Part shown: piece after piece, positions 48,732 to 59,755 of the stretch
Layout: each line of letters begins with the position of its first letter
How positions within the stretch are numbered: position 1 is the stretch's first letter
NCBI RefSeq assembly: GCF_018446385.1
Contig: NC_055987.1
Span: forward strand, 31,688,202-31,752,201
DNA length: 64,000 nt
Reading direction: 5' to 3'
From: Zingiber officinale
Taxonomy: Eukaryota > Streptophyta > Magnoliopsida > Zingiberales > Zingiberaceae
The notes under the pieces: model-generated
The model's input: the letters and a program-made list of their open reading frames with translations, nothing else
What the model was told of the DNA's origin: nothing
Database searches by the model: none
Program-made: the position numbers and the translations under genes

Positions 48732-50213
48732 TGTTGGTGCAACCTTAGGTCAAGGTTGACCTGGTTGACCCGACTCGAGGTGACTTGACTCGAGTTGTAT
48801 TTTGATGTTTGACTTGGGAAGATTGTCGGTGCAACCTTAGGTCAAGGTTGACCTAGTTGAGTTGCATGTTGATGTTTGACACTCGTGAGAGAGTTCTATT
48901 CTTGATATGGAACAAGAATAGATGTTTGGGAGATTATTGGTGCAACCGTAAGTCAAGGTTGACTTGGTTGACCTGATTCTGGAAAAGTCCAAGTATGGAG
49001 ACTTGGCACGGAAAAGTCCAAGCAGGGAGCTTGGCAAGTGGGAAGTCCTAACTGGGATGTTAGGCAGTGTAGAAGTCCTGGTGAGTGAAGCCAGGCAGTG
49101 GTGGAAATCCTGGTGAGTGAAGCCAGGTGAAAACCCTAGTGAGTGAAGCTAGGTGAAAATCCTGATGAGTGAAGCCGGGCAAGGGAAAATCCAGATGGAT
49201 CAAGGGTGATCGGACATCTGGTGTTGAGAAGGTCAAGTAGGTCAAGGGAGTGACCGGATACTTGACACGAAGAGAAAAGACCAAGTGGGTCAAAGGGATT
49301 GACCGGACACTTGGTGGGAAGTCTTAGCAGGTCAATGGAGTGACCGGATGCTAAGTATGATGTACCAACAGGTCAAGGTTGACCGGATATTGGTTTGGAA
49401 GGCTTGGGACTTGGTTTGGGCAAAAATCAAGCTCTGGATCGATCAGTGGATCGATCCAGTGATACACTTGGTTATCTGATCGGTCTGGTGACCGATCAAG
49501 AATAAACAAGATGCTACAGAACCGTAGGGGGATCGGTCTGACCAGACACAAGGCAAAGAAGCAAAGTGGCTGGATCGGTCGGGAGAATCTACTCCATGGA
49601 GAAGGGAAACACACCCAAGAGACAAAGAAATAACGATCTACAACTCATTCATGAAATAAAGAGAAGAGATATGTTTATCCATAGATTTCAGTGTCATTAG
49701 AGGTGTTACCTTACTCCAGAGGTGGACAGGTCATTGATGATGGCTTCTTGGATGAGGTTCTAGGGAAACCCTAAAGAGGAGAACTCTTTCTCAAGGAAAG
49801 GTGATGAGTCCCAAGCCTAACCCCCCAATATAGCGAGTGAAGTTCTGCTTCGTCAACGGAAACCAGTCGAAGGCAAGCAAGGTGTTTTACATTCATATTG
49901 TTTGTATTTCTTGCTGTATTTCTATCTTGTTGTTGCAAGTTATTGTGGCGAGGTTTCTCCACCCAGAAGGAGTTGTTATTATCCGGTTTTCCGGGGTCTC
50001 ATCCACCGACGGATTGATAAGGCTTCGTCCACCTTACGGACACGCCGAGGAGTAGGAGTTCATCTCCGAACCTCGTTATATGGTTTGTCTTTCTTCTCCT
50101 GTTTTCTTTCTACGTTGTATTTCCGCTGCACTAACCTAATCGTAGGAAGAAACGCGAAAGATTGGGGTCGGCTATTCACACCCCCCTCTCTAGCCGTACA
50201 AAGGATCCTAACA
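48732..50213 (+). repeat. 5' LTR of Copia family C with aberrant central block
   Basis: Identical or nearly so to the 3' LTR from the start to about 49497 and again from about 49831 to the end. The block 49498-49830 (333 bp) has no counterpart in the 3' LTR, which has a dyad-rich 473-bp block with a TATA-like GTATAAGACC instead. The LTR head motif 'GGTGCAACC.TA.GTCAAGGTT' is repeated three times, at 48736, about 48832 and about 48939. Confidence 0.88.
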
Positions 50214-50274
50214 AGTGGTATCAGAGCGAGGTCGCTCTTCGCCGGATTAACACCCGAGGGAGCACAAGCTAGAG

Positions 50275-51750
50275 ATGGATCAACTCGGAGAAGACATCAC
50301 CATTCCACCCTTCTACGATCGCGACGACTTCGCGTATTGGAAGGTAAGGATGAAGTATTTCCTTATGACTAACATTGAAAATTGGAGTTGTGTACAATTA
50401 GGTTTCACTCCTCCGATGGATAAAGAAGGAAAACCTCTTGAGAAGAAGAAGTGGACGAAGGAGCAAATCCACCAATCCACAATCAACGACGAGGTAATGA
50501 AAATATTTGAATTCTCATTACCTAACGATATATTGTGTAGGATAGGTGGATACAACAATGCCAAGGAGTTGTGGAACAACTTGGCTAAGTTCCATGAGGG
50601 GAACTCCACTTCAAGCCATGAAGAGGAGCTAAGTGAGCCAAGTAGCTCACATCATAGAGGAGAAGATTTAGAAGTTGAGGGTTACTCAACATCTAAGGAC
50701 GAAGAGGAGGAGAGTTCTTCTTCAAGTTCGGAGCAAGAAGAAGAAGCTTCTACCTCCGAAAGGGATGAAGAAGAGAGCTCGCATCCACCTTCAACCCTAG
50801 GTAACTCAAGCAATTTAAGTTCAATTAAATTACACATTATGTGCTTTGAGTGTAGGGAACATGGACATTACAAGAGTAAGTGTCCAAAGAGGGTAAGAAA
50901 GACTCCACCGGCGCCAAAGGTCAAGGAAGCCAGAGTCCCGAAACGCAAGGGCAAGGAGCACATCGTGTGCTTCCAATGCAAGCAAAGGGGACACTATAGG
51001 AGCCATTGTCCGAGGGGGAGGCAACCTCACAAGGGCAAGAGACCGGGCACATCGATAGGGGGAGCTAGGGCAAACCCTAAGGTAATCTCTAAGGCACATT
51101 CTTGCAATTCTAGTAGGATGCATGCTAGTAGCCTCATTGCTATTGTCAAGAATGATAAGCATGTTAATTATAGAAATCGATACACATGCTTAGGAGCCAA
51201 ACATGTTAACCTAGATAAGGATAACACTAGAAATACCAACCCTAGGATTAGTTCATCTAAGGTTAGGGAGAACCTAGGTAGAAACCCTAAATCAACTAGA
51301 CATATGCCTAGGAATACCTCAAGGAAGAGTGATAAATCAAAAATTGAGGTATTAGAGAAGGAGAATCAAGTCTTGAGGTCAAGACTTGATACTTTGAAAA
51401 AGGCTCTTAAGAACTTGGAGAAGTCATCTCTAGGGTGTAAAGGTCAAATCTCAAAGCCCAAGGACAAGAAAGGTTTGGGTCACAAACCTAAGTCCCAAAT
51501 GGTCAAGCCCACCTATCATAATGTTCCATTCGATTATGGAACAAAAACTAGGGCTAGGAAGACCACCACCAAGGTCACAAGGGGAGTCACCCCTAGAGTT
51601 GATCTTGATGAGTCCCAAATGACCAAGGCTTTAAAGCCTAAGAGGGTCATTAGGAGGGTTGCTAGGGAAGTCATCCCTAGTGAATATTTAGTGAACCCAA
51701 TGAGCTCACATAGATATTGGGTTCCTAGGAGCATCTTCTCTATCCCATAG
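50275..51750 (+). CDS. Copia gag protein with two zinc knuckles, 491 aa
   Basis: An open frame starts MDQLGEDITIPPFYDRDDFA, 47 nt downstream of the primer-binding site. The N-terminal part matches Copia gag (DFAYWKVRMKYFL, NAKELWNNLAKFHEG). It then jumps to an acidic serine/glutamate-rich stretch, so the middle of the usual gag domain seems deleted. Two CCHC knuckles follow: CFECREHGHYKSKC (from residue 190) and CFQCKQRGHYRSHC (from residue 232), in a basic lysine/arginine-rich context. A possible coiled coil (VLEKENQVLRSRLDTLKKAL) lies near residues 360-385. Gag binds and packages element RNA. No protease or polymerase follows, so if expressed it would act only as a structural or RNA-binding protein. 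It is uninterrupted, unlike the gag of family B. Confidence 0.85.
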   Translation: MDQLGEDITIPPFYDRDDFAYWKVRMKYFLMTNIENWSCVQLGFTPPMDKEGKPLEKKKWTKEQIHQSTINDEVMKIFEFSLPNDILCRIGGYNNAKELWNNLAKFHEGNSTSSHEEELSEPSSSHHRGEDLEVEGYSTSKDEEEESSSSSSEQEEEASTSERDEEESSHPPSTLGNSSNLSSIKLHIMCFECREHGHYKSKCPKRVRKTPPAPKVKEARVPKRKGKEHIVCFQCKQRGHYRSHCPRGRQPHKGKRPGTSIGGARANPKVISKAHSCNSSRMHASSLIAIVKNDKHVNYRNRYTCLGAKHVNLDKDNTRNTNPRISSSKVRENLGRNPKSTRHMPRNTSRKSDKSKIEVLEKENQVLRSRLDTLKKALKNLEKSSLGCKGQISKPKDKKGLGHKPKSQMVKPTYHNVPFDYGTKTRARKTTTKVTRGVTPRVDLDESQMTKALKPKRVIRRVAREVIPSEYLVNPMSSHRYWVPRSIFSIP

Positions 51751-53665
51751 ATGGGTTAGAGAGTGTCAACTCCAATAAAAAGGGTAGTTAACCCAACTTT
51801 GAGGAAATTGACACTCAAGGAGCATTTTCAAGGTTTTGTGAACCTTTGAAAATGAAAAAGAATTATTATTTACTCCTTGAAGAGTAAATTGTGCCATATT
51901 TGAAAAATATCGATTTTAATCTTATTTGGCACAGTTTAAGAAAACCTAGAGAAATACCATAATTGGGATTTTGGTTTTCTCTTAGGGATATATGGGCAAT
52001 CTAGGGTTAGATTTTAAGTTAGCTAAGGCTAAGGATACTTAGATAGGGAATTTAGGTATTTTATTTGTGCTAACTTGCCATGATTGGTTGCCATATGCCA
52101 TGCCATGACATCATATTTATTTTATTATCATTTGAAATGTCATGATAATGCTTAGGCTAGTTTATATGTCATGCTTTATTTAAGTTTTCAAACTTTATGC
52201 CATGACGTCATGACATTGGCACATGTTTTTACTCATGATATCATTATATGCCATGTCATCATCTCTTGCATTATAATCAATGAAATTGATTTAAGGACAA
52301 ACATATAATTTGATATTGAGATCAAATTGGTGTTTAGAAAATGCATGAGAACTTAGCCTAAGTTGACCTTAATCCATATCTCACATCAAATTGACTTGAA
52401 TGTGGTTTGATACACCTTAGATGTGTGTGAGATATTAGGATCATGAGTTAGGATCAAGGTGCATAGTCCTTGTACCTAGATGACCCTAATTCAAGAAATT
52501 AAGGATCATAGGGAAAGCTTGTGTACAAGTCATGTACATCTAGCCCTAAGATTATGGTCCTAAATTCAAATGGTTTTAAAAGCATTTTAAAATTGATTTG
52601 AAAAACCTTGATGAAGCTTTCCTAGTGATAGCATTCATCATTGAACATTGTGATACAAAGTTGAGTTAAACTTGAACTATTTCAAAGTTTTTGAACTTTG
52701 TATCAAGATTTGAAAATGGAAGTTATTTTCATAGAAAACTATTTTTCCATGATAGTATATGTTATGAGGAATGTATCCTCAAAATTTCACAATTTTTGAA
52801 TTTTCTGGAATTTTCTAGGAGTTTCTGAATTTCGGGAAGGAAATTTCAGAAATATGCCTATCAGAGTCTGGATCGGTCTGGGGACCGATCCAGGTAAGTC
52901 CTGATCGGTCTGTGGACCGATCCAGTGAAGCATGGATCGGTCTGCAGACCGATCCAGTAAGAACCAGAGAGCGTGGTGCTATCTGGTGGGCCTGATCGGT
53001 CCAGGGACCGATCAGTGCGTGCCAATTTCTGATTTTTCAACTGTTGTCTGAAATTTCAGTTATGGAAGTGGTGTTTTTGGATTTCTAAAGGTTTGGAACT
53101 CTCAAAGACATTGTTGGTGCAATGGTCAAGGGGAAGTGGACCTTTAGGGGGAGTTTTACCTAATTGTCAAGAGGAGTTGACTTTTAGGGGGAGTTTTTAC
53201 TCCTTAAGACTTTTGAGAATTAGTGATATGAGATTATCACTAAGTTGATTGTTGAGTTTAGTATCAAGGGGAAATTAAGAGTTTCAATGAAAGGTATGAG
53301 ACTTTCATTAGGAAGAAACTCTTGACCTTGATTCTCTCTTTTTGATGTGTGTCAAAAAGGGGGAGAGTGTTCATTGGAGAATTATTGGAGAACCCAAGTT
53401 AGGTTATCGGGTTAACCTAAACTAGGGGAAGAATGTCAAGGAATGTTCGAGGAAGAACATTGGAATTCTTTTTGATGTGTGTCAAAAAGGGGAGAATTAT
53501 TGGAAAACCCAAGTTAGGTTATCGGGTTAACCTAAGGGGAGAATGTCCAGAGAATGTTCAAGGAAAGAACATTGGACATTGGAAGATGGTTGGAAAACCA
53601 AAGTTAGGTTATCGGGTTAACCTAACTTGATTATGGGTTTTGTCAAACATCAAAAAGGGGGAGAT
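51751..53665. other. Internal non-coding region of Copia family C with dyad array and three polypurine-like tracts
   Basis: About 52866-53012 holds four GATCGGTC...GACCGATC dyads like those of the 3' LTR. About 53340-53660 has three iterations of a unit containing 'CCCAAGTTAGGTTATCGGGT' (or near copies) and 'GAATGTC.A.GAATGTTC', with AAAAAGGGG-type purine tracts at about 53354, 53484 and 53652. Only the last adjoins the LTR. No pol motif was found in any frame. Confidence 0.75.
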
Positions 53666-55271
53666 TGTTGGTGCAACCTTAGGTCAAGGTTGACCTGGTT
53701 GACCCGACTCGAGGTGACTTGACTCGAGTTGTATTTTGATGTTTGACTTGGGAAGATTGTCGGTGCAACCTTAGGTCAAGGTTGACCTAGTTGAGTTGCA
53801 TGTTGATGTTTGACACTCGTGAGAGAGTTCTATTCTTGATATGGGACAAGAATAGATGTTTGGGAGATTATTGGTGCAACCGTAAGTCAAGGTTGACTTG
53901 GTTGACCTGATTCTGGAAAAGTCCAAGTATGGAGACTTGGCACGGAAAAGTCCAAGCAGGAAGCTTGGCAAGTGGGAAGTCCTAACTGGGATGTTAGGCA
54001 GTGTAGAAGTCCTGGTGAGTGAAGCCAGGCAGTGGTGGAAATCCTGGTGAGTGAAGCCAGGTGAAAACCCTAGTGAGTGAAGCTAGGTGAAAGTCCTGGT
54101 GAGTGAAGCCGGGCAAGGGAAAATCCAGATGGATCAAGGGTGATCGGACATCTGGTGTTGAGAAGGTCAAGTAGGTCAAGGGAGTGACCGGATACTTGAC
54201 ACGAAGAGAAAAGACCAAGTGGGTCAAAGGGATTGACCGGACACTTGGTGGGAAGTCTTAGCAGGTCAATGGAGTGACCGGATGCTAAGTATGATGTACC
54301 AACAGGTCAAGGTTGACCGGATGTTGGTTTGGAAGGCTTGGGACTTGGTTTGGGCAAAAACCAAGCTCTGGATCGATCAGTGATACACTTGGTTATCTGA
54401 TCGGTCTGGTGACCGATCAGTAACCAAACAGTATGCTACTGTATGTTATCTGATCGGTCTGCAGACCGATCAGAAAGCGAACAGAAGGCAAAGAGAAAAG
54501 GAGAGGATTGGTCTGTGGACCGATCCACATGCACCCTGATCGGTCCACAGACCGATCAGGAGACGAACAGAGAACTTGGGCGAGTTCTCTGTGAAGAGTG
54601 CTGATCGGTCTGGGGACCGATCAGCACAGGTCCTGATCGGTCTGCAGACCGATCAGATAGGATCTGGACCGATCAGGCTTTAGCCTGATCGGTCCACGCA
54701 CTAGCCGTTGCGACACAACGACTAGATTCTGTGTCTTCTTTGTCTTCTTCGCAGGTGCAGGTATAAGACCTCTACAGAAGACGAAGGAGGAGAACTCTCT
54801 TTCTCACGAGACTGTGATTTGAGCTTTGCTGAGCTCTCTGATTCGTGAAGCTTCGTGTGAGCTTCCCCGGCTGGTCAGCTGCTGCTATTCTTCCGTGAAG
54901 TTGCTGCTTCGTCAACGGAAACCAGTCGAAGGCAAGCAAGGTGTTTTACATTCATATTGTTTGTATTTCTTGCTGTATTTCTATCTTGTTGTTGCAAGTT
55001 ATTGTGGCGAGGTTTCTCCACCCAGAAGGAGTTGTTATTAGCCGGTTTTCCGGGGTCTCATCCACCGACGGATTGATAGGCTTCGTCCACCTTACGGACA
55101 CGCCGAGGAGTAGGAGTTCATCTCCGAACCTCGTTATATGGTTTGTCTTTCTTCTCCTGTTTTCTTTCTACGTTGTATTTCCGCTGCACTAACCTAATCG
55201 TAGGAAGAAACGCGAAAGATTGGGGTCGGCTATTCACACCCCCCTCTCTAGCCGTACAAAGGATCCTAACA
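53666..55271 (+). repeat. 3' LTR of Copia family C with dyad array
   Basis: Between about 54400 and 54700 at least six CTGATCGGTCTG..GACCGATCAG-type dyads of 22-24 bp occur, at about 54397, 54450, 54511, 54537, 54601 and 54633, plus a larger inverted pair around 54664-54695. A TATA-like GTATAAGACC follows at about 54771. The LTR carries a complete dyad cluster that the 5' LTR of the same element lacks. Confidence 0.88.
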
Positions 55272-56220
55272 GCAGGCAGGGATCCCTCCTCTTGATTATG
55301 ACATAGGGAGATGAGAGCTTAGACTCCCCTATGTTTGGGGTAGGAGGATAGGTGTACTCCAACAACATTCTATCCACTCGGTCACTTAAGAGTAGTGATG
55401 GCAGAGTGCACAGTTGTCATAGCCCTACCCACTCGACCACACCATCGCGTGTGAGGTGGCTGACTGGAGTCAGGGGTGACCATGTCATTTGCATCATATG
55501 CATGGATTACATTTATTACTTGTGATTGCTGCATTTTGGATGTTACATTTTAGTGGTTGCATATGATTGACATGTATATAGGAGACAGGTATTTGGTCTG
55601 ACGACCCTTGTATCCGGATAGGAGGTCCTGGTGAGTACTGTTGTTCAGTTTTGCACTTCTTGTTATTAGACAAAAGACTGTACTGCATGATTATTGCTGA
55701 TAGCTATATCTTACTATGCATGTCTGCTCGATACCCGCTGAGTTCTTGAACTCACTCCGTTGATTATTTCCTATTTCAGGTTGAAGTCGTTAGGAGGTTC
55801 CAGTCACTAGTCCCCACTCTATGTTGATATGGTTTTCTATTTTCTGGTCTTTTATTTCTTGTTATTTGATGTACATACTAGTGATGTTTGTTTCTGGCAC
55901 TCGTGGATCTTATATCGAGTTTTTGGTGTGCTGTCCATGTTTTCCGCTGCGATGGTTTTCCGTTATGTGTTGTGTTTTCCTCGTTGTAGTGGAGTAGGTT
56001 TTATATTAAACTACGTGGTTGAAATTTGTTGTATAGTCAGCCTGAGGTTGTACCATTATAATTGCATGGAATGTTTATTTAAATTATTTCTTATGTACCG
56101 ATTGTATTGGTCGAGGATTGAGAGGCCTTGAGGGCTATGTACTTAAGTTTCATATTGTCACCGATATAGGGGAGATACTACTAGATTTTCGTCTGGCAAG
56201 GACTCCTCTGAGGCGTGACA

Positions 56221-56809
56221 GTACAGGTGCTGAAATAAAACTTACAGAAACTAAGGCTAAGGAAAGTTGAGAAAGATTACGCATAAGAGGAAGGTGAAGC
56301 AGAAGAAGTGATTGCTCCATGCCCTTAGAAGCAGAAGAGTGAGGCTTCTTATAGGCAGGGGGATTTCTTTAGGGATAAGGAATGCTTACTTGTAAGAGAA
56401 GGGGTCTGATTGGAGATGGAAGACAAGTGGTAGAAAAGGAGGAGGCCCTGGTGGTGACTTTTAGGAGTGGAAGACAGATGGCTGAAAAGGAGGGCTAAAG
56501 AGAGGTAATGGACAGGTGGTTGCTAGTGGAGCTACTGTAGAGGTGTTTTGGTGGAGCTATTGCAGAGTAAAGTGAGTGGCGCTTTTGTAAAGTAAAATGA
56601 GTGGAGCTTCTGTAGAATAGATTGATTGATTAGGGGTCTTCCATGTTATCAAGATTCTGTTTTCCTATGGAGTCTAGAGATGGTGCTTGTGAGCTAGATA
56701 CTTGAGTTGGCGCTCTATGACGGGCAAGGGCAGGCCTATAAGCTCTAGCTGAAAGTGCTGAATTAGCAAGTCATTTACTACTCATTAGTTCTGTCTTCTT
56801 TTGATAATA
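56221..56809 (-). promoter_or_regulatory. Candidate caulimovirid promoter region
   Basis: Read on the minus strand, downstream of the viral frames, four imperfect copies of a 'CTACAGWAGCTCCAC'-type motif occur (about 56605-56515), followed about 160 nt later by a TATA box CCTATAAGAAG (about 56355-56345). Repeated upstream motifs with a single TATA box, placed after the last frame, fit the pregenomic RNA promoter of caulimovirids. Activity is not shown by the sequence. Confidence 0.45.
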
Positions 56810-57335
56810 TTAAAAGAGCATAGTATGTTGGATAGTGAAATTAAAAGGAAAGAACCTGGTGTTCATTTCCTTTGGCCAATAAATTTTCTCGGTGAAAGAT
56901 TTTCCGATAAGAAGGTAAGTATCAGTGTCTTCAATTTTGTCCCAACCCCAATGTGTCCCTTGAATAGAGGCACGCCAATGTTTAAGTTGATCAGGAAAAG
57001 AAGGAAAAGCTTCCCAATCAAAGTCTGGGTCAGAAGGATAATCTTTTAGTTCTGCTTGGTACCCACCAACCTCATTGATGTCAATTTTGACTAAATACCT
57101 AGCTAGTTCTATCTTGAGTTCTAGCCATTCTGGTGGAGTACTGCCAAAAGTGCAAACAACAAAGGTTTCCTCTTCTTCCAATGCTGTGGAAATGATAGTG
57201 CCCAATTTCTTGGGAAAATCTTTAACGGAATCGGGGTCATGGACCCATAATTTATGTAAGAGACCATAGTCCAGTAATGTAAAAGGAGTTATAAGTCATC
57301 CTTTGTAGGCAGTAGTAGTGTATGTTTCATAATCC
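56810..57335 (-). pseudogene. Endogenous caulimovirid 3' frame, C-terminal part
   Basis: An open frame of 131 codons (57205-56810; contains FVVCTFGSTPPEWLELKIEL and TEKIYWPKEMNTRFFPF) with related sequence upstream to 57335. It continues, beyond the solo LTR 57341-59755, a frame seen at 59957-59761. The product is not recognised by itself; its position after RNase H suggests the last viral frame. It has stops and is cut by the solo LTR. Confidence 0.5.
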
Positions 57336-57340
57336 GCATT

Positions 57341-59755
57341 TGTTGGTTGCTACTCGGAAAACCTAGAGGTTCCACTATACAAAAATTTTGTACAAAGGTC
57401 TGAACCTTTTCCTAGCTACCATGTGTTCTTTTAAATTAAATTTTGGATCGCCTGCAGAACTTAACACGTTTGATCCAAAACTTAATCTATTTGTTCTTTT
57501 AGGTTTTGACTTGGATCTCCTGCGGAACTTAACACGTTCGACCCAAGTCACCTTAAGTTATTAATTCCATTAAATATTAATTTCCATAATTGGTTCCCAG
57601 TACTGACGTGGCGAGGCACATGACCTTCTTGGATATGGGAGCAACCACCACCGACTAGACAAAACCTTTTATGGAAAGCTAATATTTAATTTCCTAAAAT
57701 AACTTTAGGTTAACCGAAAGGAACAATCAAATCACAAGGAAAAGAAAAAACAAAAGAACACAACATCGAAAAACATATTCGAAATTCTAGAATCGTAAGC
57801 CTCTTGTATTTGGTATTATTTCCAAAAATAACTAGTATGATGCGGAAAGAAAAATTACTAGTTATACCTTTTAGAAAAACCTCTTGATCTTCTACCGTAT
57901 TCCTCTTCTAACCTCGGACGTTGTGTGGGCAACGATCTTCCGAGATGAGAAACCACCAAACACCTTCTTCTCCTCCTAGCTAGGTTCGGCCAAAACAAGA
58001 AAGCTTCACCAAGGAAGAAGAAAACCACCAACCAAGCTCCAAGGGATGCAGGCTTTCTCTCCTTCTTCTTCTTCTTCTTCTCCAAGTAGTATCCGGCCAC
58101 CACAAGAGCTTCAAAGGAGATGAAGAATTCGGCCACCACAAAGAGGAAGAGAGAAAAGAGAGTATGGCCAGCCACAACACCAAGGAAAAGAGGAAGAGAA
58201 CAATAGAAGTTGTCACCCATGAAGGCACCCCTACCCCTTCTTTTATATTCCTTGGCTTTGGCAAATAAGGAAATTTATTTATAATAAAATTTCCTTAACT
58301 TTCCTTGACAACAATTAATTAAGAAAAATTAAATAAATTTTCCTAATTAATTGTATGTGGCCGGCCACCTCATGTAGAGCAAATAGGATAATTTTAATCA
58401 ACAATTAAAACTTCCTTATTTGTCTTTGGAAATTTTTAAAAAATAAAATTTCCTTTTAAAATCCCTTCATGGTTGATAAAAAGAAATTTCTATAATTTTA
58501 ATTTTCTACATGTGAATAATTTTTCAAAGAGAAAAATAAAATATCTTTCCAATCTACAAATAAGGAAAGAGATCTAATCTCTTTCTTTTAATCTTTTGTA
58601 GATCTTTTAAAGAGAGATATTTTAATTTTAATTCTCTGTAATAAATTATATCTTCCACATAATAAAAATTAAAATTAAAATTCTTTTTTAATTTAATGTG
58701 GCCGGCCCCCTCTAGCTTGGGTTCAAGCTAGGGCCGGCCACCCTAAACCATGCTTAGGCCGGCCCTAGCTTGGTTCCCAAGCTAGCTTGGTCGGCCCCCT
58801 TTAGGTGGGTATAGAAGGTGGGTATAGGTGAGTATAGTACTCTATAAATAAGAGGCTACAATAGGGACCGAAAGGAGGAATTGGTTTTGGTCTCCCGATA
58901 AAATTAAGCATCCCGTGTTCGCCCCGAACACACAACTTAATTTTATCAATAATAATTCATTCCATTAGAGAACTATTATTGAACTACCGCACCAATCCCA
59001 AATTACATTTTTGGGCTCCTTCTTATTATGAGTGTGTTAGTCTCCCTGTGTTTAAGATATCGAATGTCCACTAATTAAGTGAGTTACTGACAACTCATTT
59101 AATTAATATCTTAGTTCAAGAGTAGTATCACTCAACCTTATCGTCATGTTGGACTAAGTCCACCTGCAGGGTTTAACATGACAATCCTTATGAGCTCCTC
59201 TTGGGGACATTATCAACCTAGTATCTCTAGGACACAGTTTCCTTCTATAATCAACAACACACACTATAAGTGATATCATTTCCCAACTTATCGGGTTTAT
59301 TGATTCATCGAACTAAATCTCACCCATTGATAAATTAAAGAAATAAACATCAAATATATGTGCTTGTTATTATATTAGGATTAAGAGCACACACTTCCAT
59401 AATAACTGAGGTATTTGTTCCTTTATAAAGTCAGTATAAAAGAAACGACCTCAAATGGTCCTACTCAATACACTCTAAGTGTACTAGTGTAATTATATAG
59501 TCAAGATAAACTAATTTCTAATTACACTATGACCTTTCCAATGGTTTGTTCCTTTCCATTTTGGTTATGAGCTACTGTTTATAATTTATAAGGTATTGAT
59601 AACATCATCTTCTATATGTGTCACCACATATTATGTTATCTACAATATAAATTAATTGAACAACTACAAATAAATGTAGATAATTTGACCAAATGTGATT
59701 CTTTATTCAAAACAAATGTTTACAAAAGCTTAGGCTTTCAGTATACACTCCAACA
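57341..59755. mobile_element. Solo LTR, 2.4 kb, TSD GCATT, inserted in the caulimovirid
   Basis: It starts TGTTGGTTGCTACTCGG and ends ATACACTCCAACA, with the direct repeat GCATT at 57336-57340 and 59756-59760. The interior has no retroelement coding domain; frames at 57858-58264 are low-complexity. AT-rich and GGCCGGCC-rich patches alternate (for example 58360-58380 and 58700-58800). It splits the last viral frame. Confidence 0.92.

Larger units (their letters stand above)
48732..55271 (+). mobile_element. Gag-only Copia element (family C), complete, TSD GCAGG
   Basis: The 5' LTR is 48732-50213 and the 3' LTR 53666-55271; both begin TGTTGGTGCAACC and end GGATCCTAACA. The direct repeat GCAGG lies at 48727-48731 and 55272-55276. 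A primer-binding site TGGTATCAGAGC (50216-50227) and a polypurine tract AAAAAGGGGGAGAT (about 53652-53665) are intact. The only long frame is gag (50275-51750); no pol domain is found in the 3.45-kb internal region. The LTR flanks are nearly identical on inspection, which suggests a recent insertion, yet their central blocks differ. It is nested in a Gypsy-like solo LTR. Confidence 0.95.
46849..56220 (+). mobile_element. Gypsy-like solo LTR (about 2.8 kb net) split by a Copia element, probable TSD GTACA
   Basis: The sequences at 46849-48731 and 55277-56220 join into one LTR-like unit. A TATA-like 'TATTATAAAAACC' near 47070 is followed by a pyrimidine-rich leader. Near the 3' end, 'CCCGCTGAGTTCTTGAACTC' then 'CCTATTTCAGG' (55735-55781) is wording typical of Tekay/Del-type Gypsy LTRs. 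The unit ends GAGGCGTGACA at 56220. The direct repeat GTACA occurs at 46844-46848 and 56221-56225. The first two bases are TA instead of TG, so the 5' boundary is less certain. No Gypsy internal domain is present. Confidence 0.65.

Noticed and set aside
54397-54700. Regularly spaced palindromic repeats resembling a CRISPR array
   Set aside because: The repeats lie in an LTR of a plant Copia element, spacing is irregular, units vary, and there are no cas genes. They are LTR dyads.
57858-58264. Two overlapping minus-strand frames of 94-120 codons
   Set aside because: They lie in a solo LTR, overlap in two frames and owe their length to low-complexity codons.
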